DNA of 40,038 bases from Cyanobacteria bacterium UBA11153 (GTDB taxonomy: Bacteria > Cyanobacteriota > Cyanobacteriia > Cyanobacteriales > Coleofasciculaceae), in assembly GCA_003511885.1 (NCBI GenBank), contig DOIX01000267.1, forward strand, positions 1 to 40,038, in the 5' to 3' direction. The notes under the pieces are model-generated. The model was not told where the DNA came from, did no database searches, and worked only from the letters and a program-made list of their open reading frames with translations. Every line of letters starts with the position of its first letter. Positions within the stretch are counted from its first letter, which is position 1. Positions 34,365-38,323 of this stretch are shown here, one piece after another. A program made the translations under genes and the position numbers.

Positions 34365-34456
34365 AAGGGTGAAGCATTTGCGGATAAAACCCTTGATTTT
34401 CCCGATAAATCTGGGCGCAAATGCTACTCTGCGAGAACGCTAACGCGAACACCCCT
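34365..34456. repeat. Palindromic repeat (MITE-like) interrupted by a small dispersed repeat
   Basis: Left arm AAGGGTGAAGCATTTGCG and right arm CGCAAATGCT...CACCCCT are complementary. The right arm is split after GCT by the 24-base repeat at 34426-34449. Compared with the left arm, the original right arm read GCTTCACCC, so the target was TTCA. Confidence 0.8.
34426..34449 (+). repeat. Small dispersed repeat inside the palindrome
   Basis: 24 bases: ACTCTGCGAGAACG followed by CTAACGCGAA. Same family as the T-loop inserts; this copy combines the ACTCTGCGAG start of the tRNA-Ser insert with the CTAACGCGAA end of the tRNA-Glu insert. Confidence 0.88.
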
Positions 34457-34497
34457 ACACCTAAATATCGAATGAGAGCAAGATGTCTATTGTGTAT

Positions 34498-34570
34498 GAG
34501 AGTATAGCTCAATTGGCAGAGTAGTCGGCTTTTAACTGACTCGTTGCAGGTTCAATTCCTGCTACTCTCA
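34498..34570 (+). tRNA. tRNA-Lys (TTT)
   Basis: Acceptor GAGAGTA/TACTCTC, discriminator A, anticodon stem GTCGG/CTGAC with loop CTTTTAA (TTT), T-loop TTCAATT. Regular cloverleaf. Confidence 0.93.
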
Positions 34571-34594
34571 TCGGACTTGCGTCGCTATCTGTAG

Positions 34595-34621
34595 GGTGCG
34601 TTACGCGACAGCTAACGCACC
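34595..34621. repeat. Dispersed palindrome GGTGCGTTA / TAACGCACC
   Basis: Perfect 9-base arms with a 9-base loop between tRNA-Lys and tRNA-Met. Same family as 28362-28388. Confidence 0.8.
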
Positions 34622-34667
34622 ATTCCTACCCATGCAGCAGCATCAATCCCGTCCAATTCAAAAACAA

Positions 34668-34739
34668 AGGAGTATAGCTCAGTGGCAGAGCAGCACCCTC
34701 ATAAGGTGCCAGTCGCAGGTTCAATCCCCGCTACTCCTA
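34668..34739 (+). tRNA. tRNA-Met (CAT), or Ile2
   Basis: Acceptor AGGAGTA/TACTCCT, discriminator A, anticodon stem GCACC/GGTGC with loop CTCATAA (CAT). One A·C mismatch in the T-stem. Whether it is elongator Met or lysidine-type Ile cannot be told from the sequence. Confidence 0.88.
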
Positions 34740-34750
34740 CTAACAAACAA

Positions 34751-34845
34751 AGCCTCATCGTCTAGTGGTTAGGACGCTGCCCCCTCAAGGCAGAGACAGG
34801 AGTACCCTTCGGGAACGCTAACGCGAACAAATCTCCTTGGGGCTA
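34751..34845 (+). tRNA. tRNA-Glu (CTC) with insertion in T-loop
   Basis: Acceptor AGCCTCA/TGGGGCT, discriminator A, anticodon stem CTGCC/GGCAG with loop CCCTCAA (CTC). Position 33 is C instead of the near-universal T. The T-stem AGGAG/CTCCT encloses a 30-base loop because of the insert at 34804-34827. Two severe oddities suggest a damaged gene. Confidence 0.82.
34804..34827 (+). repeat. Small dispersed repeat in the T-loop of tRNA-Glu(CTC)
   Basis: 24 bases: ACCCTTCGGGAACG followed by CTAACGCGAA, between T54 and C56, the same place as in tRNA-Asp and tRNA-Ser(GGA). Confidence 0.88.
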
Positions 34846-34848
34846 TCT

Positions 34849-34933
34849 GGAGAGGTGGCTGAATTGGTTATAGCACTTCCCTGCTAAGGAAGCGTGGGTT
34901 TCCCGCGTGCAGGTTCAAATCCTGTCCTCTCCG
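34849..34933 (+). tRNA. tRNA-Ser (GCT)
   Basis: Acceptor GGAGAGG/CCTCTCC, discriminator G, anticodon stem CTTCC/GGAAG with loop CTGCTAA (GCT), long variable arm (GTGGGTTTCCCGC), T-loop TTCAAAT. Normal class II tRNA-Ser. Confidence 0.93.
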
Positions 34934-34940
34934 CCTGATT

Positions 34941-34972
34941 TATGTAGTATGGCAAACCTAGCATACTACATA
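34941..34972. repeat. Hairpin between tRNA-Ser and tRNA-Tyr
   Basis: Perfect 11-base arms TATGTAGTATG / CATACTACATA around a 10-base loop. No T-run follows, so a terminator is unlikely; it may be a processing site. Confidence 0.8.
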
Positions 34973-34978
34973 TACCAT

Positions 34979-35059
34979 GGGTCGGCTCGCCTATTAGCGT
35001 GGGCTGCGATCTGTAAAATCGTCCTTTTTTGGTTGCAGGTGCAATTCCTGCCCGACCCA
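34979..35059 (+). tRNA. tRNA-Tyr (GTA), array copy
   Basis: Acceptor GGGTCGG/CCGACCC, discriminator A, anticodon loop CTGTAAA (GTA), variable arm present (TCCTTTTTTGGTT). The T-loop is TGCAATT, with G at position 55 where pseudouridine is normally made. Quite different from the chromosomal tRNA-Tyr at 3896. Confidence 0.88.
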
Positions 35060-35105
35060 TTGAATTTTGAATTTTAGGTTTTAGATTCAAAATTTCAATT
35101 GAAAT

Positions 35106-35176
35106 GTGGGGATGGTGTAACGGAAACATTTTGGTCTCCAAAACCAACGTTCTGAGTTCAAATCTCAGTCCCCGCG
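35106..35176 (+). tRNA. tRNA-Trp (CCA)
   Basis: Acceptor GTGGGGA/TCCCCGC, discriminator G as in bacterial tRNA-Trp, anticodon stem TTGGT/ACCAA with loop CTCCAAA (CCA), T-loop TTCAAAT. A CCA tail is encoded at 35177-35179, unlike most tRNAs of the array. Confidence 0.93.
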
Positions 35177-35185
35177 CCAATTATT

Positions 35186-35260
35186 GAGAGTGTAGTTTAA
35201 CTGGATAAAACATTAGTCTACGAAACTAAAAACGTGGGGGTTCAAATCCCTCCACTCTCG
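35186..35260 (+). tRNA. tRNA-Arg (ACG)
   Basis: Acceptor GAGAGTG/CACTCTC, discriminator G, anticodon stem TTAGT/ACTAA with loop CTACGAA (ACG; A34 would need TadA editing to inosine), T-loop TTCAAAT. Confidence 0.93.
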
Positions 35261-35267
35261 TCAACTT

Positions 35268-35375
35268 GGAGAGGTGGCCGAGTGGCTGAAGGCGCAGACT
35301 TGGAAAGTCTGATTAGGTTTTACCTAACGCAGGTACTCTGCGAGAACGCTTCGCGAACAAATCCTGTCCTCTCCG
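35268..35375 (+). tRNA. tRNA-Ser (GGA) with insertion in T-loop
   Basis: Acceptor GGAGAGG/CCTCTCC, discriminator G, anticodon stem CAGAC/GTCTG with loop TTGGAAA (GGA), variable arm TTAGGTTTTACCTAA. T-stem GCAGG/CCTGT encloses a 29-base loop holding the insert 35335-35357. Confidence 0.87.
35335..35357 (+). repeat. Small dispersed repeat in the T-loop of tRNA-Ser(GGA)
   Basis: 23 bases: ACTCTGCGAGAACG followed by CTTCGCGAA, between T54 and C56. It differs from the Asp and Glu inserts in its first hairpin, so it is not a simple tandem copy of them. Confidence 0.88.
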
Positions 35376-35384
35376 TTGAAATTT

Positions 35385-35458
35385 CCCCCGGTAGCTCAGT
35401 TGGTAAGAGCGCTGGTCTGAAAAACCAGAGGTCGTCAGTTCAATACTGACCTGGGGGA
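35385..35458 (+). tRNA. tRNA-Phe (GAA)
   Basis: Acceptor CCCCCGG/CTGGGGG, discriminator A, anticodon stem CTGGT/ACCAG with loop CTGAAAA (GAA), T-loop TTCAATA. A second GAA tRNA lies at 37243. Confidence 0.92.
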
Positions 35459-35465
35459 CTGTCGT

Positions 35466-35537
35466 TGCCCTGTAGCTCAGTGGCAGAGCCGTCGCCTGTT
35501 AAGCGAATGGTCGTAGGTTCAATCCCTACCAGGGCAG
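35466..35537 (+). tRNA. tRNA-Asn (GTT)
   Basis: Acceptor TGCCCTG/CAGGGCA, discriminator G, anticodon loop CTGTTAA (GTT) on a stem with one mismatch at its base, T-loop TTCAATC. CCA is encoded at 35538-35540. Confidence 0.92.
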
Positions 35538-35633
35538 CCAATTTAGTTTGATGAAATATGTTCTAAAAATTTGAGTTTCTAATCCTAAAAAACTAGTATA
35601 AAAATTATATTTTTTAGAATTAATAAAATTCAT

Positions 35634-35708
35634 TGGGGAGTAGGCGACGTTGGCAAAGCCACCTGAATTTGGATCAGGAGATCGCGGGTTCGATCCCTGC
35701 CTCCCCAG
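35634..35708 (+). tRNA. tRNA-Gln (TTG)
   Basis: Acceptor TGGGGAG/CTCCCCA (weak first pair T-A, as in Gln tRNAs), discriminator G, anticodon stem CCTGA/TCAGG with loop ATTTGGA (TTG), T-loop TTCGATC. Confidence 0.92.
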
Positions 35709-35744
35709 CTCTATTTTTTCGCTTTGATAAAGCAGTTAATTAAT

Positions 35745-35820
35745 GCTCCTGTAGCCCAATTGGTAGAGGCCACTAACTCAAAATTAGTGTTATGTATGAG
35801 TTCAAATCTCATCAGGAGCA
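35745..35820 (+). tRNA. tRNA-Leu (CAA), class I form
   Basis: Acceptor GCTCCTG/CAGGAGC, discriminator A, anticodon stem ACTAA/TTAGT with loop CTCAAAA (CAA), T-loop TTCAAAT. The variable region is only 7 bases (GTTATGT), whereas bacterial tRNA-Leu normally has a long arm. Confidence 0.85.
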
Positions 35821-35836
35821 TAGCATAAAAAAACTC

Positions 35837-35913
35837 GCTCCTGTAGCCCAATTGGCAGTAGGCGGCAGATTTAAAATCTGTTCATTGTGTGGGTTCGACT
35901 CCCATCAGGAGCA
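35837..35913 (+). tRNA. tRNA-Leu (TAA), class I form
   Basis: Acceptor GCTCCTG/CAGGAGC, identical to the preceding gene; discriminator A; anticodon stem GCAGA/TCTGT with loop TTTAAAA (TAA); T-loop TTCGACT. Variable region only 7 bases (TCATTGT). Confidence 0.85.
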
Positions 35914-35917
35914 TTAA

Positions 35918-35991
35918 CGGGATGTGGCGCAGCTTGGTAGCGCGGCGGCTTTGGGAGCCGAAGGTCGCAGGTTCAAAGCCTGCCATCCCGA
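35918..35991 (+). tRNA. tRNA-Pro (TGG)
   Basis: Acceptor CGGGATG/CATCCCG with the C1-G72 pair typical of tRNA-Pro, discriminator A, anticodon loop TTTGGGA (TGG), T-loop TTCAAAG. Confidence 0.92.
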
Positions 35992-35995
35992 TTAT

Positions 35996-36070
35996 GCCCC
36001 TGTGACGTAATTGGAAACCGTAACCAGCTCAGACCTGGTTTTTTTGCAGGTTCAAATCCTGTCAGGGGTA
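35996..36070 (+). tRNA. tRNA-Leu (CAG), class I form
   Basis: Acceptor GCCCCTG/CAGGGGT, discriminator A, anticodon stem ACCAG/CTGGT with loop CTCAGAC (CAG), short variable region of T residues, T-loop TTCAAAT. The D-arm (ACG...CGT) is weak. Confidence 0.82.
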
Positions 36071-36162
36071 TAAATATTTTCAATCAAATGAGGAGGAAAA
36101 TAATATAAAAATCGGCATAGATGATCGAGAGAAAATTTTGACTTTTGCTATATTTAATTTTC

Positions 36163-36236
36163 GCCCTTGTAGCCCAATCGGAAGAGGCACTAGGCTAAGG
36201 ACCTAGTTGGTGCTGGTTCGAGTCCAGTCAGGGGCA
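36163..36236 (+). tRNA. tRNA-Leu (AAG), class I form
   Basis: Acceptor GCCCTTG/CAGGGGC, discriminator A, anticodon stem CTAGG/CCTAG with loop CTAAGGA (AAG), variable region TTGGT, T-loop TTCGAGT. AAG is a very rare anticodon in bacteria, and the short variable loop is unusual for Leu. Confidence 0.85.
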
Positions 36237-36246
36237 TTGGTGACGA

Positions 36247-36322
36247 CGCGGGTGACTTAGCTACGGTACGCTTGGAGGTCTCATAAGCCTCTTATTAGCA
36301 GGTTCAATTCCTGCCCCCGCCA
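36247..36322 (+). tRNA. tRNA-Met-like (CAT) with imperfect acceptor
   Basis: Anticodon stem GAGGT/GCCTC with loop CTCATAA (CAT), T-stem GCAGG/CCTGC with loop TTCAATT, then CCCCGCC-A-CCA (CCA encoded at 36323-36325). The best 5' strand CGCGGGT leaves positions 1-72 (C·C) and 7-66 unpaired, and the D-arm is poorly formed. An open 1-72 pair recalls initiator tRNA, but it may be decayed. Confidence 0.65.
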
Positions 36323-36330
36323 CCAAAATT

Positions 36331-36401
36331 GCAGGTGTGATGTAACAGGAACATGAGGCTCTTGTAAAGCTTTCTTGCGAGTGCGAATCTCGCCACCTGC
36401 T
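36331..36401 (+). tRNA. tRNA-Thr (TGT)
   Basis: Acceptor GCAGGTG/CACCTGC, discriminator T (as in the GGT tRNA at 3777), anticodon stem AGGCT/AGCTT with loop CTTGTAA (TGT). The T-loop is TGCGAAT, with G55 instead of T55, as in the array tRNA-Tyr. Confidence 0.88.
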
Positions 36402-36447
36402 TGTCAATTTATTGGGTCGATTTTCGGTTAAGGAGGAGGATAGTAGG

Positions 36448-37077
36448 ATGACAACAATGACTGTGACTGATGCTTTGGCAGAATTGACGCTATTAGGCAA
36501 GCGAATTGATTCAGCTAGAGCAGCTTTGGATAATAATACTTTAATTGCTGTGGTGGAAGTTGGGAAAGTACCAACTGGTTTTAAGTCGAGAGATGAACAT
36601 TCGCAACAAGCGAGGGCAGCTTTGCAAAGGGTGGATGCTTTAATTGTCAGACGACGGGTAATTAAAAGAGCGATTGTTCTATCTAATGCTTCAACAATGG
36701 TCTCTATTGCTGGTCAAGAAATGACTGTTGCAGAAGCGATTGAAATGAAAAGTTTTATCGCTTATTCTGAGTCAGTTCTCAATACCATGACTTCTGCTCA
36801 CAATCGCACTCGGAATGAGTATAAAATTGCTCAAGCACGAGTGAAAGAACGACTCGATAAGTTGGCAATGGAAGTATTGGGTAAGAATGCTGCTTCTGAG
36901 AAGTATCAATCTTTGGCCGATAGCTTCTTAGCACGAGAGGGTGTGGAATTGCTCGATCCAATTAATCTGGCAGAGGAAATCGAGAGAAGACAAGGCTTTA
37001 TCGAGGAATTTAAGTCAACTTGCGATCGCGTCCTTTCCATTAGCAACGCTCGGACTACAATTGAGGTGGCTGATTAA
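36448..37077 (+). CDS. Unknown helical protein encoded inside the tRNA array
   Basis: 209 residues from the ATG at 36448, chosen because a strong ribosome site AGGAGGAGG lies at 36431-36439, much better than elsewhere in the window; an in-frame start at 36412 lacks it. I do not recognise a family. The protein is almost wholly alpha-helical and charged, with no membrane segment or Cys: VTDALAELTLLGKRIDSARAAL, RALIVRRRVIKRAI-like basic stretch (DALIVRRRVIKRAIVLSNAS), and a long helical region 110-160. It sits between tRNA-Thr and the second tRNA-Phe on the same strand. Arrays carried by phages and plasmids often hold such small genes, so a mobile origin is possible. Confidence 0.82.
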   Translation: MTTMTVTDALAELTLLGKRIDSARAALDNNTLIAVVEVGKVPTGFKSRDEHSQQARAALQRVDALIVRRRVIKRAIVLSNASTMVSIAGQEMTVAEAIEMKSFIAYSESVLNTMTSAHNRTRNEYKIAQARVKERLDKLAMEVLGKNAASEKYQSLADSFLAREGVELLDPINLAEEIERRQGFIEEFKSTCDRVLSISNARTTIEVAD

Positions 37078-37102
37078 TGTCTAAAACCGACCTCTCCCCC
37101 AG

Positions 37103-37125
37103 CCCCTCTCCTGCAAGGAGAGGGG
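37103..37125 (+). repeat. Perfect GC-rich hairpin CCCCTCTCC / GGAGAGGGG
   Basis: 9-base arms and a 5-base loop, 25 bases after the array protein gene. The unit is a common cyanobacterial dispersed repeat; as no T-run follows, a terminator role is uncertain. Confidence 0.7.
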
Positions 37126-37142
37126 AGTAAGAGGAAAACTAG

Positions 37143-37191
37143 AAATTAGTCACTAACGATTAGTCATTAACAATTAGCCATTAGCAACTAC
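37143..37191. repeat. Heptamer repeats (CATTAGC-like)
   Basis: About six degenerate units such as GATTAGTC and CATTAGCA between the hairpin and the next tRNA. The same family lies at 5717-5767 and 20348-20383. Confidence 0.8.
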
Positions 37192-37242
37192 TCTAAAATC
37201 AACTTGCTGGTCACTCGAAAATTTCTAAATTTATGGTGCAAA

Positions 37243-37317
37243 GGATGGATAGCCAAAAGGATAAGGCGCGTGACTGAAAATCATGAATGTGTTGGGTTCA
37301 ATTCCCAATTCCATCCG
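37243..37317 (+). tRNA. tRNA-Phe (GAA), second copy with 13-pair acceptor/T helix
   Basis: Acceptor GGATGGA/TCCATCC, discriminator G, anticodon stem CGTGA/TCATG with loop CTGAAAA (GAA), T-loop TTCAATT. The T-stem extends to 6 pairs (GTTGGG/CCCAAT), making 13 stacked pairs instead of 12. Identity as Phe rests on the anticodon only. Confidence 0.8.
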
Positions 37318-37499
37318 CGACTAAGTTCAAAGGTTAAAGTTCAAAGCTTAACGCTTAACTATCAAACCTTAAACCTTAGACAATCAACCCTCAAACGCCA
37401 AAGTTTAATCCTCGATAAAATCCAGGGTTTTGGTTGTAGGTTCCATAAAACCTTGAGGTTCCCACCTGGCTGAGTGGTCAGCATTTTAACCGATTGACT

Positions 37500-37545
37500 T
37501 TTTTTAACGCAAAGAGCGCAAAAGAATTCGCAAAGAGCGCAAAGA
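37500..37545. repeat. ACGCAAAGAGCGCAAA repeats
   Basis: Units AACGCAAAGAGCGCAAA and TTCGCAAAGAGCGCAAA, family of 8433-8475. They interrupt a stretch with a D-arm-like left side (37468-37485) and a T-arm-like right side (about 37558-37574). Confidence 0.8.
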
Positions 37546-37580
37546 TAAGGCTGAAATTGTGGGTGCGTTCCACCGATTAT

Positions 37581-37654
37581 GGGAGTGTAACTCAACTGGA
37601 TAGAGTACCAATCTTCTAAATTGGATGTTGTAGGTTCGATCCCTATCACTCCTG
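37581..37654 (+). tRNA. tRNA-Arg (TCT)
   Basis: Acceptor GGGAGTG/CACTCCT (first pair G·T), discriminator G, anticodon stem CCAAT/ATTGG with loop CTTCTAA (TCT), T-loop TTCGATC. Confidence 0.92.
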
Positions 37655-37680
37655 TTAATAATTAAGAGCTAAGGAGGTGG

Positions 37681-37745
37681 TTTGTAGTAAGCAATTTAGT
37701 GCCTGAAATGATAAGCTTTTGAGGCACTAAATTGCCTCCTACAAA
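37681..37745. repeat. Palindromic element between tRNA-Arg and tRNA-Ala
   Basis: Outer arms TTTGTAG / CTACAAA and inner perfect 14-base arms GCAATTTAGTGCCT / AGGCACTAAATTGC. No coding capacity. It is a MITE-like dispersed palindrome; the outer part resembles 3580-3605. Confidence 0.82.
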
Positions 37746-37764
37746 CAAATCTGATAGTTTTTAT

Positions 37765-37835
37765 GGGGGCTTGATGTAACGGTAACATGCGATCCTTGCA
37801 AGATTGTTACAGGGGTTCAACTCCCCTAGTCTCCA
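37765..37835 (+). tRNA. tRNA-Ala (TGC)
   Basis: Acceptor GGGGGCT/AGTCTCC with a G3·T70 wobble pair, the known identity element for alanyl-tRNA synthetase; discriminator A; anticodon stem CGATC/GATTG with loop CTTGCAA (TGC); T-loop TTCAACT. Confidence 0.92.
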
Positions 37836-37887
37836 TCTAGTAGAAAAAATTATTTTGGGTAAAAATATGGTTTTTTCTACTAACTAT

Positions 37888-37963
37888 GGTGTCTGAAGCC
37901 AAAGTGGTTGCGGCGCTTGTTTGTGGAACAAGTAATTAGCGGGTTCAAATCCCGTCAGACACC
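37888..37963 (+). tRNA. tRNA-His (GTG)
   Basis: Acceptor GTGTCTG/CAGACAC plus the extra G-1:C73 pair that marks tRNA-His; anticodon stem CTTGT/ACAAG with loop TTGTGGA (GTG); T-loop TTCAAAT. Confidence 0.94.
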
Positions 37964-37970
37964 CTTGAAT

Positions 37971-38056
37971 GGAAGCTGCTGCCTAGTGGAAGGCAACCTG
38001 TCTCGAAAGCAGGAGTGCAGTTAACTACTGTAGGGGTTCGATTCCTCCAGCTTCCG
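37971..38056 (+). tRNA. tRNA-Ser (CGA)
   Basis: Acceptor GGAAGCT/AGCTTCC, discriminator G, anticodon stem CCTGT/GCAGG with loop CTCGAAA (CGA), long variable arm (GCAGTTAACTACTG), T-loop TTCGATT. Confidence 0.9.
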
Positions 38057-38067
38057 TTATTTAACTC

Positions 38068-38154
38068 GGAAGATGCCGCTGAATGGACGGCAATCGGTCT
38101 TGAAAACCGTGGTACGGCAGCGATGTCGTAGGGGTTCGATTCCTCCATCTTCCT
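38068..38154 (+). tRNA. tRNA-Ser (TGA)
   Basis: Acceptor GGAAGAT/ATCTTCC, anticodon loop CTTGAAA (TGA), long variable arm, T-loop TTCGATT. Very similar to the preceding tRNA-Ser, pointing to local duplication. The discriminator is T, not the G usual for Ser. Confidence 0.88.
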
Positions 38155-38159
38155 TTTCT

Positions 38160-38231
38160 CCACCGGAAGCCGAGAAGCGAGGCGCTGTGCTGATAACGCA
38201 GAGGTAGAAGGGGCAGTACCTTCCCGGTGGA
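38160..38231 (+). tRNA. tRNA-Ile (GAT) with aberrant T-loop
   Basis: Acceptor CCACCGG/CCGGTGG, discriminator A, anticodon stem CTGTG/CGCAG with loop CTGATAA (GAT). T-stem GAAGG/CCTTC is intact, but the T-loop is GGCAGTA, lacking the TTC that nearly all tRNAs have. Last tRNA of the array. Confidence 0.8.
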
Positions 38232-38263
38232 TTTCTGTTTGCTAGTAGAACTTTTAATAAGTG

Positions 38264-38269
38264 TATAAT
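38264..38269 (+). promoter_or_regulatory. Possible -10 box for the nuclease-like gene
   Basis: A perfect TATAAT about 55 bases before the next ATG. A weak -35 (TTGCTA, 38239-38244) is 19 bases upstream, longer than ideal. It may start the gene separately from the array. Confidence 0.4.
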
Positions 38270-38323
38270 TTGTGTTATAATTAAAACTATAAAAGTTAAT
38301 TTTTCCAATTTCAAAAATACAAT

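Noticed and set aside
37452..37576. A tRNA split by ACGCAAAG repeats: D-arm-like CTGGCTGAGTGGTCAGC on the left and GTGGGTGCGTTCCAC on the right
   Set aside because: No acceptor stem and no convincing anticodon arm could be formed from the flanks. It may be a tRNA remnant but cannot be supported as a gene.
34365..37745. Possible CRISPR array, given many short repeats
   Set aside because: The repeats are tRNA arms, palindromes and dispersed elements at irregular spacing. There are no equal repeats with unique equal spacers and no cas genes.
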